Positions 44,916 through 54,191 of a stretch of 64,000 nt of DNA are shown one piece after another; position 1 is the stretch's first letter, and the number at the start of each line of letters is the position of its first letter. The DNA is from Croceicoccus naphthovorans. Its GTDB lineage: Bacteria; Pseudomonadota; Alphaproteobacteria; Sphingomonadales; Sphingomonadaceae. Location of the stretch: positions 2,793,501 to 2,857,500 of the forward strand of contig NZ_CP011770.1 of NCBI RefSeq assembly GCF_001028705.1, given 5' to 3'. Both the position numbers and the translations under genes were made by a program. The notes under the pieces are model-generated. The model was not told the origin of the DNA and did not search any database. It saw only the letters and a program-made list of their open reading frames with translations.

Positions 44916-44943
44916 GGCGGGCCTTCGGGTCCGCCCTTTTTCG
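44916..44943 (+). terminator. Rho-independent terminator between exbD copies 2 and 3
   Basis: GAGGGCGG and CCGCCCTT form a stem around GCCTTCGGGT, followed by TTTTTC. It separates copy 3 transcriptionally from the first four genes. Confidence 0.85.
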
Positions 44944-45009
44944 TTGTGCGCCATCATTTGGCCCGAAATGGGGGCGACCCTCTGCCGATAGCGACAAGAG
45001 GATGCACCG

Positions 45010-45474
45010 ATGGCCATGACCGCAACCGCTTCCCACGATGATCCGATGATGGAGATGAACACGACGCCGCTGATCGACGTCATGCTGGTTCTTCTCATCA
45101 TGTTCGTGATCACCATCCCGATCGCCACGCATACAACGCCGGTGGAATTGCCAACCCACACCGACGATCTCCCTGGTCCGCTCAGCCCAGTGGTGAACAA
45201 GATCGTTCTTACCAACGATGATGCAATCCTGTGGAACGGCACGGCGGTAACGCAGGCCGATCTGCCCGTGCTTCTGGCCAAGACCCGCACATTGCCGATA
45301 GAACCGGAATTGCAGTTCGAGCCTGAGGAACGCGCCGGCTATGCGATCTCGGCCAATATCGTTGCCACGATCAAGCAGTCCGGCGTGAGCCGTTTCGGGT
45401 TCGTCGGCAACGACCGGTTCCGCGACTTCGGCTCTGGTCCGTCGGGCGTGAACCCCACGCTGCCGTCCAGCTAA
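45010..45474 (+). CDS. exbD: Biopolymer transport protein ExbD, copy 3
   Basis: The 154-residue protein starts MAMTATASHDD and then shares MMEMNTTPLIDVMLVLLIMF with copy 2, residue for residue over that stretch. The end GVSRFGFVGNDRFRDFGSG is a conservative variant of copy 2. The strong local identity in coding DNA suggests a recent tandem duplication. It sits after the copy 2 terminator, 66 bp downstream of it, so it has its own promoter or relies on read-through. Its stop overlaps the lhr stop by four bases. Confidence 0.92.
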   Translation: MAMTATASHDDPMMEMNTTPLIDVMLVLLIMFVITIPIATHTTPVELPTHTDDLPGPLSPVVNKIVLTNDDAILWNGTAVTQADLPVLLAKTRTLPIEPELQFEPEERAGYAISANIVATIKQSGVSRFGFVGNDRFRDFGSGPSGVNPTLPSS

Positions 45475-47897
45475 TCCGGTCGCATCGCAACGCCGCCCAG
45501 CGTCTCGGCCTCCAGCAACAGTTCGTCGTCCGCCGATCCGGCCGGCAGCGTCTCACGCCCGATCACGACCATGACCGGCACGGCCAGCGGGCTGACCCGT
45601 TCCAGTCGCACGTGCACCAGTTGCTCCGCCGCGCGATCAAGCACGCCCGCCAGCCGCCCTACGTCGGTCATCCGCGTCCGCGCCTCGGCCCATGCCGCTT
45701 CGATCAAGACATGATCGGGCTCGTACTTTTTCAGTACGTCGTAGATCAGGTCGGTGCTGAAGGTGACCTGCTTCCCGCTCTTGCGTTTGCCCGGTTGCTG
45801 GCGTTCGACCAGCCCGCCAATCACCGCCGCCTCGCGAAAGGCCCGGCGTAAAAGGTGCGATTCCTGCACCCAGTCGACGAACTCGTGCGCAAGGATATCG
45901 GGCGAAAGGATCGCCACCGGGTCCTCGATGGGCTTCAGGCCCCAGACCGCGAGCGAATAGTCGTTGGCGACGAATCCCATCGGCGACAGTCCGCGGTCCT
46001 CCATCCGGCGCGTGACCAGCATCCCAAGCGATTGGTTCGCGTTCCACCCTTCGAAAGTGTAGAACACGCTGTACTCGCGCTTGGCGTGGGGAAAGCTTTC
46101 GACCAGCAATTCGCCCGGCCCCGGCAGGTGGCTGCGCCAGTCCTGCACCTCCAGCCATTCGCGCACATCGTCGGGAAAACGCGACCAGCCCGCCCGGTCG
46201 ACCAGCATCGCCCGCACCCGATCCGCCAGATGCGTGGTCAGAGGCATACGCGCCCCGCCGTAACTGGGGATCATCGCCGATTTCTTCGACCCTCGGACGA
46301 TGACCTCGCTCTCTTTCAGGCTCTCGACCTCCAGCGCGATGCCCGCGAACTGGAACGTGTCTCCGGGGCGCAGCGCGGCGGCAAAGCGTTCCTCCACCTT
46401 GCCTAGGGATCGCCCGTTGCGAAACCGCACAGTCAGCATCTCGCCATCGATGATAATGCCCGCATTCAACCGGTGCCGCACGGCCTGTTCCGGGTGGGTC
46501 AGTCGCCAGAACCCGTCGGGTTCAAGCGTAATCCGCTTGAACCGGTCATAGGCGCGCAGTGCGTAGCCGCCGTCGGCCACGAACTGCACCACCCGCTCGA
46601 ACGCGGCCTGATCCACCCACGCGTAGGTTTCGCAAGATCGAATTTCGCGTAGCAGACCCTCGGCCCGGAACGGTGCGGCACAGGCGCAGGCCATGATGTG
46701 CTGGGCCAGAACGTCGAGGCTGCCGGGGCGGAAGTCTTCGCCGTCACGCACGCCTTCCTCTACCGCGTCCTTCGCCGCTTGCGCCTCTAGGAATTCGAAG
46801 CGGTTGCCGGGAACGAGGATTGCTCGGCTGGGCTGGTCGAGCCGGTGATTGGCCCGCCCGATCCGCTGCAATAGGCGCGACGAACCCTTGGGCGCGCCCA
46901 TCTGGACCACGCAATCGATATCGCCCCAGTCGACACCAAGGTCGAGGCTGGCCGTCGCCACCAGCGCGCGCAATTCGCCGCGCGCCATTGCGCCCTCGAC
47001 CTTGCGCCGCGCCTCTACCGACAGCGAGCCGTGGTGGATACCGATGGGCAGCGTGTCCTCGTTCACATCCCACAGCAGCTGAAAGATATACTCGGCCAGA
47101 AAGCGCGTGTTGGTGAAGATGAGCGTCGTCGTGTTCCTGCGGATCGTCTCGTACAGCTGCGGGACGGCCCACGCGGCAGCGTGGCCGCCCCACGGCACGC
47201 GTTCTTCGATAGGCAGCAGAATCTCAATCTCCGGCTCCGCCCCCGCCTCGCCGATTACTTGCGTCACGCTGTCGATGTCGCCCCACGGGGCCAGCCATTG
47301 GCGATAGCGTTCGGGGCCGGCCACCGTGGCGGACAGGCCGATCCGGCGCATATCGGGCGCGATAGCCTGCAATCGTGCCAGCGCCAGCGCCAGCAAGTCA
47401 CCGCGCTTGCCGGTGGCGAAGGCGTGAATCTCGTCGATGACGATGCGTTGCAGGCCCGCGAACATCGCGAAACTTTCGGGGTACGACAGCAGCAACGACA
47501 ACGATTCGGGGGTGGTAAGCAGAACATGCGGCGGCTTCGCGCGCTGGCGGGCCTTTTTCTGCGAGGGCGTATCGCCCGTCCGGCTCTCAACCCGGATCGG
47601 CAGGCCCATTTCCTCGATCGGCAGCGTCAGGTTGCGATGCACGTCGGTGGCCAGCGCCTTTAGCGGCGACACGTAAAGCGTGTGTAGTCCATCCGGCGGC
47701 GGCGCATCGCCCAACCGTTCGGGCGTAAACGCCGCGAGCGTCGGCAAGAATCCCGCCAGCGTCTTGCCCGCGCCAGTGTCGGCGGTCAGCAACGCGCTTT
47801 GCCAAGCATCGTCGGCATCCAGCATCGCGGCCTGATGGCGGCGAATGCGCCAGCCCCTGCCGTCGAACCAATCCTGAATGCTCTGCGGGATCGCCAT
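45471..47897 (-). CDS. Lhr-type DEXH helicase, ligase-associated DNA damage response type
   Basis: The 808-residue superfamily 2 helicase has Walker A TADTGAGKTLAGFLP near residue 39, the DEIH box (VIDEIHAFATGKRG), LSATVAGPERY and the helicase C-terminal block ATASLDLGVDWGDIDCVVQMG with RLLQRIGRANHR. Beyond it are the winged-helix and DUF4968-like C-terminal regions seen in Lhr. This length matches the form usually encoded with an ATP-dependent DNA ligase, a metallo-exonuclease and PdeM; none of these is adjacent here. Likely role is in DNA repair. Confidence 0.9.
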   Translation of the reverse strand: MAIPQSIQDWFDGRGWRIRRHQAAMLDADDAWQSALLTADTGAGKTLAGFLPTLAAFTPERLGDAPPPDGLHTLYVSPLKALATDVHRNLTLPIEEMGLPIRVESRTGDTPSQKKARQRAKPPHVLLTTPESLSLLLSYPESFAMFAGLQRIVIDEIHAFATGKRGDLLALALARLQAIAPDMRRIGLSATVAGPERYRQWLAPWGDIDSVTQVIGEAGAEPEIEILLPIEERVPWGGHAAAWAVPQLYETIRRNTTTLIFTNTRFLAEYIFQLLWDVNEDTLPIGIHHGSLSVEARRKVEGAMARGELRALVATASLDLGVDWGDIDCVVQMGAPKGSSRLLQRIGRANHRLDQPSRAILVPGNRFEFLEAQAAKDAVEEGVRDGEDFRPGSLDVLAQHIMACACAAPFRAEGLLREIRSCETYAWVDQAAFERVVQFVADGGYALRAYDRFKRITLEPDGFWRLTHPEQAVRHRLNAGIIIDGEMLTVRFRNGRSLGKVEERFAAALRPGDTFQFAGIALEVESLKESEVIVRGSKKSAMIPSYGGARMPLTTHLADRVRAMLVDRAGWSRFPDDVREWLEVQDWRSHLPGPGELLVESFPHAKREYSVFYTFEGWNANQSLGMLVTRRMEDRGLSPMGFVANDYSLAVWGLKPIEDPVAILSPDILAHEFVDWVQESHLLRRAFREAAVIGGLVERQQPGKRKSGKQVTFSTDLIYDVLKKYEPDHVLIEAAWAEARTRMTDVGRLAGVLDRAAEQLVHVRLERVSPLAVPVMVVIGRETLPAGSADDELLLEAETLGGVAMRPD

Positions 47898-48268
47898 GTC
47901 CCATCCCTAACGCATCAGCGCGCGCATGGATGCGCCAAGAGCGTAGCGGGCAAGAAAAAAGGCCCGGCAGACAGGCCGCCGGGCCATTTAAGTTTGGGAG
48001 AGGATGCCTGAAAGGCCTGATCTTTGTGCACCGCAGCAGGCGCTATTGCAACTGCGAAATACGCCAGTCTCGTTGTTATTTTTGCATCGATGTCAATAAG
48101 CGCAGAAAAACAGGCACTTGGAAGTGAACCGAGATTCACTTTTTCCTCTAAGATGTTGGCATAAAGAGTTCAATTTTTCAGTCAGGCCTTACTTTCCGTA
48201 CAATCCGCGCTCCGAATCAGGCGCAGTTGAAACCGAATCGGGCCGATCACGGGCCTTCGCAACCGCAC
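47898..48268. other. Intergenic region between lhr and phosphohexomutase gene
   Basis: About 370 bp without a convincing gene. It holds the terminator at 47954-47985, pointing leftward (minus strand), and a TGC-rich segment near 48030-48060 (minus-strand TGCTGCGGTGCACAAA and GCAGTTGCAATAG). Two short frames cover parts of it but lack ribosome-binding sites and look random. A small minus-strand RNA ending at that terminator, or a long 3' end for the mutase gene, would both fit. Confidence 0.45.
47954..47985 (-). terminator. Rho-independent terminator on the minus strand
   Basis: On the minus strand GGCCCGGC and GCCGGGCC form a perfect 8-bp stem followed by TTTTTTC. It is 284 bp downstream of the mutase stop, an unusually long distance, and 57 bp before the lhr start codon. 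Confidence 0.85.
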
Positions 48269-49681
48269 TCAGTGCGCGGCTTGCGGCCCCCGTTCCAGCC
48301 CCGACAGCGCCAGTTGCCCGTCGATCTGCTCCATCAGGCGGGCAAGACCGGCCTCGCTATCGCTCTCGGCCCGCGCGACCAGCACATCCTGCGTGTTGGA
48401 AGCACGCAGCAGCCACCAGCCGTCGTCATTGGTGACACGCACGCCATCGGTGCTGTTCACCTCGTCCGGGCTGTCCTTCAGGCGGTCCTTCACCTCGTCG
48501 ATCACCGCGAACTTGCGGCTTTCGTCCACCTGAAAGCGCATTTCCGGCGTGTTGATCATGTCGGGCATCGCCCCGCGCAGTTCCGTTACCGACCGGCCCA
48601 ACCGCGCGCTGGCGATCAGCAGGCGCACCCCTGCATAGAGCGCGTCGTCGAAACCGTAGTATTCGTGCGCGAAGAACACGTGGCCGCTCATCTCGCCGGC
48701 CAGCGGCGCGCCAGTCTCCTTCATTTTGGACTTAATCAGCGAGTGGCCCGTCTTCCACATCAGCGGCTTGCCGCCGTGCTCGGCAATCTGGTCGTACAGC
48801 GCCCGGCTGGCCTTCACGTCCGCTATGATGGTGGCACCGGGGACCAGTTTCAGCAGGTCCTCTGCATAGATCATCAGGAGCTGATCGCCCCAAATGACCC
48901 GCCCTTCGCCATCGATCGCGCCGATCCGGTCGCCATCCCCGTCGAAAGCCAGTCCGAAGTCGAGGTTCTTGTCCGCGACAAGCTGGCGCAGGTCGGCCAG
49001 ATTCTTCTCCTCGGTTGGATCGGGATGGTGATTGGGAAAATGTCCGTCGACTTCGGTAAAGAGGGTAAAGTGTTCACCTGGCAGCTTGGCGACGAGCGCT
49101 TCGATGGCCGGCCCCGCCGCGCCGTTCCCCGCGTCCCACCCGATCCGAAGAGTGGAGAGCCGATCCTTGCCCACGTCGTCGAGGGCGACGATGGGGGCCA
49201 GCAGGCGCTCGATATACTCGCCCATGATCTCGCGGCTCTCGACCGAACCACTTCCGTCGAGCCAATCGCCGACTTCGGCGATCTTGCCGATTTCGAGGAT
49301 GTCGGCCCCGAAGAACGGCCGACCCTGAAATACCATTTTGAAGCCATTGTAATTGGGGGGATTGTGGCTGCCAGTTATCTGAATGCCGCCATCCACATCT
49401 TCGGCTGACGCCTCTGCATAATACAGCATCGGCGTGGGGCCGAGGCCGACCTTGACCACGTCGCAACCCGTCGCGGTCAGCCCTTCGCACAGCGCGTGTT
49501 CAAGGATGGGCGAGGAAACGCGGCCGTCATAACCGATCGCCACTTTCTTGCCGCCCGCACGGCGCAGCAGCGTGCCGAAACTGCGGCCGATGGCGCGCGC
49601 ATCGTCTGGACCCAGAGTTTCGCCGATGACCCCCCGGATGTCGTATTCGCGCAGAACGGTGGGGTGGAACTTGTGCGTCAT
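48269..49681 (-). CDS. Phosphomannomutase/phosphoglucomutase (AlgC/ManB type)
   Basis: The 470-residue enzyme interconverts hexose 1- and 6-phosphates for sugar-nucleotide and surface polysaccharide synthesis. The phosphoserine loop [15 protein letters not shown], the Mg2+ loop [14 protein letters not shown], the sugar-recognition [13 protein letters not shown] and the phosphate-binding C-terminal [15 protein letters not shown] are in the expected order. The length matches AlgC. It supplies GDP-mannose or UDP-glucose precursors, the latter feeding Ugd at 7.2 kb. Confidence 0.96.
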   Translation of the reverse strand: MTHKFHPTVLREYDIRGVIGETLGPDDARAIGRSFGTLLRRAGGKKVAIGYDGRVSSPILEHALCEGLTATGCDVVKVGLGPTPMLYYAEASAEDVDGGIQITGSHNPPNYNGFKMVFQGRPFFGADILEIGKIAEVGDWLDGSGSVESREIMGEYIERLLAPIVALDDVGKDRLSTLRIGWDAGNGAAGPAIEALVAKLPGEHFTLFTEVDGHFPNHHPDPTEEKNLADLRQLVADKNLDFGLAFDGDGDRIGAIDGEGRVIWGDQLLMIYAEDLLKLVPGATIIADVKASRALYDQIAEHGGKPLMWKTGHSLIKSKMKETGAPLAGEMSGHVFFAHEYYGFDDALYAGVRLLIASARLGRSVTELRGAMPDMINTPEMRFQVDESRKFAVIDEVKDRLKDSPDEVNSTDGVRVTNDDGWWLLRASNTQDVLVARAESDSEAGLARLMEQIDGQLALSGLERGPQAAH

Positions 49682-49737
49682 CGCTGGCCTTTCGTGCTGG
49701 TCAAACCGGCACGCATCGGGATGGCGCGCCGTTCAGG

Positions 49738-50028
49738 TCATAAGTCGCTTTTGGGGCCTGTTTGTTCCAGCAGCAAGTCGCGGGCCGCGTCAATACGGTG
49801 TACCTCTTCGGTGGAACCGCCCTTGTCCGGGTGTGCGGTGGTGATCGCCTTGCGATGGGCGGCCACGATTTCCTCTCGCGTCGCCATGCGCGACACGCCC
49901 AAAAGAGCGCGCGCCTGCGCCGCATCCTGTGACTTTTGCGACTCAGACCACAGCTGCCACGGCCAGCACCCGAACAGCATGCGGCACGCGATCCCCGCCA
50001 CCACGGCAAGGATGACGATCTTCATCAT
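49738..50028 (-). CDS. Membrane-anchored J-domain protein
   Basis: The 96-residue protein has one N-terminal span (about 3-20), then a linker and a compact C-terminal J domain with the DnaK-stimulating HPDKGG motif at 66-71 (AITTAHPDKGGSTEEV) and a final RDLLLEQTG helix. It has no G/F or zinc region, like TIM14 or DjlA-type co-chaperones, so it would recruit DnaK at the inner membrane. Its ATG overlaps the mipZ stop as ATGA, so the two are probably co-translated. Confidence 0.88.
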   Translation of the reverse strand: MMKIVILAVVAGIACRMLFGCWPWQLWSESQKSQDAAQARALLGVSRMATREEIVAAHRKAITTAHPDKGGSTEEVHRIDAARDLLLEQTGPKSDL

Positions 50029-50840
50029 GCGGCGCGCGCCTCTGCCGCCTTGCCGTCCGCCTTTTCGGGCATCCGCAGGTTCAAACCCTTGACCAGAGCA
50101 CGCAGTTCCTGCCGCGCGACAAGGTGGCTGGTCGCCAGATCGCCCAGGTGCCCCTTGTCGAGCAGCGTCAGGCCCGAGGGGAACAGTTCGCGATAGATCA
50201 CGCGTTCGGACAGGCCCGGCGTAACGCGGAAACCGACGCGGCGCGACAGTTCGGCCAAAGCTTCGTCGATACGGCGCATATTGCGCGCCTCGATATGCTG
50301 AACGCGGTTGCGCAGGACGACCCAGTCCATCTCGCGCTTGCCCTCGTTCACCGTGGCCATGCCGCGTTTCTTGCGCGCGTCCCAGATCAGCTCGGCATAG
50401 AATGACAGCTTTTTCACCTTGAACGTTTCTGCATCGACCTGCCCGATCAGGTCGAAGTCGACGAAACTGTCGTTCAACGGCGTGACCAGCGTATCGGCCT
50501 GCGTCGCGACGTGGCGCGCATACTTGTCATCGCGGCCCGGTGTATCGAAGACGAGGAAGTCGAGCCCCGGACTGATCTCGGCGATCATTTCGTCCAGCGC
50601 CTCTACACTAGGCCCGCCGAACACGCCGACCGATGCGCCGGGCAATTCGACATTGCGCCGTTTTTCGGTGTCCAGCCGGTTCTCGAAATAGCGGTAGAAG
50701 GTGCGCTGACGCGGATCGAGGTCGATCGCGCCGACATTCGCGCCCTGATAGGCCAGCGCGACCGCGACGTGGACCGCCGTTGTCGACTTGCCGGTCCCGC
50801 CCTTTTCGTTGGCAAAGACGATCTTGTGCGGTTGGGTCAC
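50025..50840 (-). CDS. mipZ: Division plane positioning ATPase MipZ (ParA/MinD family)
   Basis: MipZ forms a gradient from the chromosome-bound ParB pole and inhibits FtsZ away from midcell in alphaproteobacteria. The 271-residue ATPase has a deviant Walker A FANEKGGTGKSTTAVHVA (residues 10-26), DLDPRQRTFYRYFENR, the switch motif FDTPGRDD, and the later LRNRVQHIEARNMRR, which are hallmarks of MipZ rather than ParA. The companion parAB genes are not in this window. It is divergent from panC, with about 96 bp between starts. Confidence 0.94.
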   Translation of the reverse strand: MTQPHKIVFANEKGGTGKSTTAVHVAVALAYQGANVGAIDLDPRQRTFYRYFENRLDTEKRRNVELPGASVGVFGGPSVEALDEMIAEISPGLDFLVFDTPGRDDKYARHVATQADTLVTPLNDSFVDFDLIGQVDAETFKVKKLSFYAELIWDARKKRGMATVNEGKREMDWVVLRNRVQHIEARNMRRIDEALAELSRRVGFRVTPGLSERVIYRELFPSGLTLLDKGHLGDLATSHLVARQELRALVKGLNLRMPEKADGKAAEARAA

Positions 50841-50936
50841 AGGGTTCCTCGCATGGTTTTCGGGGGCCTCTTGTCTTTACCGATGCGCATTGCGCGCTAG
50901 AGCAGTTGCAGCAACCTACCGGAAGGGGCCAGACCC

Positions 50937-51797
50937 ATGCAAACAATCCGCGCGCTCAATCCACTACGGCAAGCAACCGCCGCCTTGCGGAGCGCCGCCG
51001 GGGCTGGCGCTCGGCTGGCGCTGGTACCCACGATGGGCGCACTGCATGACGGGCACATGACGCTGGTTCGCCGTGCGCGAGAGATGGCGGAGATCGTCGC
51101 CGTGTCGATCTTCGTGAACCCCAGGCAGTTCGGCCCGAACGAGGATCTCGACGCCTATCCCCGCCAGTTGGAGCGGGACAGCGAATTGCTGGTGGCAGAG
51201 GGCGTGGACCTGCTCTGGGCACCGGACGTGGGCGAGATGTACCCCGATGGCTTTGCCAGCAACATCTCGGTCGAGGGGGTCAGTGCGGGCCTGTGCGGGG
51301 CCGACCGACCCGGCCATTTCGACGGCGTGGCGACGGTGGTGTGCAAACTGTTCAATCAGGTCGCGCCCGATATCGCGCTGTTTGGCGAGAAGGACTGGCA
51401 ACAACTGGCCGTCATCCGCCGCATGGCCCGCGACCTCGACCTTTACGCCCCGCTGCCCACCGCCATCGTCGGCGTGCCTATCGTGCGCGAGGCGGACGGC
51501 TTGGCGATGAGCAGCCGCAACGCCTATCTCTCAGCGGAACAACGCGCCGCCGCCGCCGCCCTGCCGCGCGCGATGCGCACCGCGATCGAGCGCCTGATGA
51601 TCAGCGATCTGGCCGAGGATGTGCTAGCCGACTTACGCACGGCGCTGTTGTCTGGCGGCTTCGACAGCGTCGACTATGCCGAATTGCGCGATGCAGAGAG
51701 TATCGCCCTGCTCGACCAACCCAACGGAAACGCCCGCCTGTTCGTCGCGGCGCGCATCGGTGGCACGCGATTGATCGACAATATGGCGGTGGAATGA
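50937..51797 (+). CDS. panC: Pantothenate synthetase
   Basis: PanC ligates pantoate and beta-alanine with ATP in coenzyme A synthesis. The 286-residue enzyme has the HxGH-like PTMGALHDGHMTLVRRA (H37-H40), FVNPRQFGPNEDLDAYPR, FGEKDWQQL and the KMSKS-equivalent LAMSSRNAYLS. GGAAGGGG precedes ATG 50937. panB is not adjacent. Confidence 0.97.
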   Translation: MQTIRALNPLRQATAALRSAAGAGARLALVPTMGALHDGHMTLVRRAREMAEIVAVSIFVNPRQFGPNEDLDAYPRQLERDSELLVAEGVDLLWAPDVGEMYPDGFASNISVEGVSAGLCGADRPGHFDGVATVVCKLFNQVAPDIALFGEKDWQQLAVIRRMARDLDLYAPLPTAIVGVPIVREADGLAMSSRNAYLSAEQRAAAAALPRAMRTAIERLMISDLAEDVLADLRTALLSGGFDSVDYAELRDAESIALLDQPNGNARLFVAARIGGTRLIDNMAVE

Positions 51798-51800
51798 GTT

Positions 51801-51874
51801 TGGAGCGGGTAGCGGGAATCGAACCCGCATAACTAGCTTGGAAGGCTAGGGCTTTACCACTAAGCTATACCCGC
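51801..51874 (-). tRNA. tRNA-Gly, anticodon UCC
   Basis: The minus strand forms a cloverleaf. The acceptor GCGGGTA pairs with TACCCGC, then T73 and an encoded CCA. The anticodon stem CTAGC/GCTAG encloses CTTCCAA, giving UCC. The T-arm is GCGGGTTCGATTCCCGC. It reads GGA/GGG codons. Confidence 0.96.
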
Positions 51875-51923
51875 TCACCCGGCATGGCCGTTGCGCGCCG
51901 ATTGCCAGCTTGCGTGGCCCTCG

Positions 51924-53201
51924 TCAATCGTTTGCACGGTGAACGCGCTTTTTCAGGTGGCGGATCGACAGCCATGTCGCCAGCGCAAGGATTGGGACGA
52001 GCGCCGCCGAAATGACGCTGGCGTGGCTGTCGGGCACCAGCTTTCCCGCACCTTTCAGCATAGTGCCGATCAGGCCGACGCCATAATAGGTTAGCGCGAC
52101 GACCGACAGGCCTTCGACCAGTTCCTGCATCCGCAGTTGTGTGGCGATCGAGCGGTCCATGGAATGGAGCAAGCGCCCGTTCTGATTCTCGATCCGTGTC
52201 TCTATGCGGGTGCGGAACAAGGCGACGAACTGGCCGGTCCGGTCGCTCAGCGTTTCGGCGCGTTGGCGGTGGGCGGCGCAGGTCCGGACGGCGGGCAGGA
52301 AGCGGCGCTGGGTAAAGTCGGTCAGCGACTGGAACCCGGCGCAAGGGCGAATTTGCAAATCGTCCAGTCGTTGCTCGACAATTCGGGCATAGGCGGCGGT
52401 GGCGCTCATACGAAAGTCGCTTGCGGCGATTTCGGTCATCAGTTCCATCGACAGGCCGGTGACATCGGCCAGCAAGGCGTCGTCGGTGACGTCGGGCTGA
52501 CCAACCTGCGTGCCGAGGGTCGCCAAGCGTCCTTCTATCGCATCAAGCTTTTTCCAGCCCGCTTGCGCGACCGGAAAGCCGAGCAGGGCAAGGTTGCGGT
52601 AATTGCCAAGTTCCTGAAGCCGCTGCACCGTCCGCGAGAGATCGCCGCCTGAGAGCCCGTTCGCGGCCACCACCACCAAGCCGAAACCGTCCGGGCGCAG
52701 ATGGTAGTCAGACCATATCCGCGCGCCGCCCGCGATGTGACAACTGACAAGGTCCATTGGCTCGAACCCGGCTTGCGGGAGCAGCGCCGCTGCATCGCTT
52801 TCGTCGGCAACGATGGCAATCCGCGTGGCTCGGACGATCTTGCCCGGCATCCGTCCGAGCCATTCCATCGCAGGCGCAAGGTGTTCGTGGCCGCCGGGAG
52901 CGATCGCCAAATCCGCGTCCTCGGCGATGAACAGCGTGGTGGCGCTTGCTTCGCTATGCCGTTCCCAGTTGAAAACGATGTTAGCATCAATCTGCCAATA
53001 GAGATGGCGCGGGTTCGGTGACTGCGTCACGTTCGCCCCATCGGGCAAGTCGGCAAGCGTCGCCTGTTCGGCATCCCGCTCTACCGCATCGACCTTCCGC
53101 AGGATCTGGATCACGGTCATGCCCGCGCGCAGCGGCGGCCATCGCCGCAGGTGCATTTCCGCGACGACGGTTCTGCGCAGTTCGTGTTCGCCTTGCATCA
53201 T
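51924..53201 (-). CDS. DUF3422 family membrane protein
   Basis: The 425-residue protein begins MMQGEHELRRTVVAEMHLRRWPPL, matching the DUF3422 N-terminus (H-x-L-R-x(4)-E-x-H-x-R-x-x-P). A soluble alpha/beta region is followed by a helical middle, with two C-terminal spans near 350-372 and 385-405 and a basic tail RHLKKRVHRAND. The family is common in proteobacteria; its function is unknown. The gene is separate from the pet operon, which ends at a terminator just upstream of it. Confidence 0.9.
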   Translation of the reverse strand: MMQGEHELRRTVVAEMHLRRWPPLRAGMTVIQILRKVDAVERDAEQATLADLPDGANVTQSPNPRHLYWQIDANIVFNWERHSEASATTLFIAEDADLAIAPGGHEHLAPAMEWLGRMPGKIVRATRIAIVADESDAAALLPQAGFEPMDLVSCHIAGGARIWSDYHLRPDGFGLVVVAANGLSGGDLSRTVQRLQELGNYRNLALLGFPVAQAGWKKLDAIEGRLATLGTQVGQPDVTDDALLADVTGLSMELMTEIAASDFRMSATAAYARIVEQRLDDLQIRPCAGFQSLTDFTQRRFLPAVRTCAAHRQRAETLSDRTGQFVALFRTRIETRIENQNGRLLHSMDRSIATQLRMQELVEGLSVVALTYYGVGLIGTMLKGAGKLVPDSHASVISAALVPILALATWLSIRHLKKRVHRAND

Positions 53202-53271
53202 CGCACCGGTCTGCCCGCAACGGCCGCGCTTGGCATCCCGGCAATTGGAACGAGACGGCTAGCGCGGGCGC

Positions 53272-53307
53272 AAAAGAAAAGGGCCGCCGGAACGCTCCGG
53301 CGGCCCC
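53272..53307 (-). terminator. Rho-independent terminator of the petABC operon
   Basis: GGGGCCGCCGGA and TCCGGCGGCCC form a stem of about eleven bp around GCGT, with TTTTCTTTT after it on the minus strand. It lies 26 bp beyond the petC stop. Confidence 0.9.
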
Positions 53308-53332
53308 TTCATGCTGTCCCTTGCGGAACGGC

Positions 53333-54166
53333 TCAATGTTTCTGGTTACGCCACACGTTGCGATAGGCGAGGTAAGCCAGCACCGACAGGATGATCAGGA
53401 AGAGCACCACAGGCCAGCCGGTCTGGTGACGCTTGGCCAGCGTGGGTTCCGCCGTCCAGACGAGGAACGCGGCCACGTCCTGCGACATCGAGTCGAGATC
53501 GTTGGGCGATCCGTCGTCGAAGTCCACTTGGCCGTCCGACAGCGGCGGAGCCATCGCAAGGTTCAGGTTGGCGAAGTACGGGTTGTAGTGCAGCCCGTTC
53601 GGCGTCTTGCTGTCGGGGAATTCCGCGAGCAACTCGGCCGGCTGATCCTGATAGCCCGTCAGCAGCGAGTAGACATAGGCGGCACCGTCGTGGCGGGCCT
53701 TGGCCATCAGCGAGAGGTCTGGCGGGATCGCGTTGTTGTTGGCAGCGCGCGCCGCGACATCGTTCGGATAGGGGCGCGGGAAGTAGTCGGTCGGCAGGGC
53801 CGGACGCGTCGTCGCTTCGCCGGTTACCGGATCGACGCCCGGAACCTGCCACATCGCTGCTTCGGCCTTAACCTGCGCTTCGGAATAGCCCAACTGTTCC
53901 AGATCGCGGAAAGCGACGTGGTTCAGCGAATGACAGGCCGAGCAGACTTCCTTGTAGACCTTGTAGCCACGCTGCACCTGCTGAAGGTCGAAGTGACCGA
54001 ACGGGCCATTGCTGGCGAGGTCGAGATCCTTCGGGTGTTCGTGGAACGCGTGTTCCGCGGTCTCGATCTTGGGTTCGGACGCCCAGGTTACGAAACCCAC
54101 CGCGAGAGTGACGAGAAGCCAGCCGCTGAAGAAAAGGCCGACGAGGATACCGATGAGGCGGACCAT
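53333..54166 (-). CDS. petC: Cytochrome c1, ubiquinol-cytochrome c reductase subunit
   Basis: The 277-residue protein is the haem c subunit of the bc1 complex. A signal-like N-terminal span (about 7-29) and a CxxCH haem-attachment site (EVCSACHSLN) are followed by the family blocks FRDLEQLGYSEAQVKA, YFPRPYPND and the C-terminal anchor GWPVVLFLIILSVLAYLA with the axial-Met region NLAMAPPLSDG. The MAPPL motif supplies the Met ligand. It is the last gene of petABC. Confidence 0.96.
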   Translation of the reverse strand: MVRLIGILVGLFFSGWLLVTLAVGFVTWASEPKIETAEHAFHEHPKDLDLASNGPFGHFDLQQVQRGYKVYKEVCSACHSLNHVAFRDLEQLGYSEAQVKAEAAMWQVPGVDPVTGEATTRPALPTDYFPRPYPNDVAARAANNNAIPPDLSLMAKARHDGAAYVYSLLTGYQDQPAELLAEFPDSKTPNGLHYNPYFANLNLAMAPPLSDGQVDFDDGSPNDLDSMSQDVAAFLVWTAEPTLAKRHQTGWPVVLFLIILSVLAYLAYRNVWRNQKH

Positions 54167-54191
54167 GTGTCTGTTTCCCTATTCCTACCGG

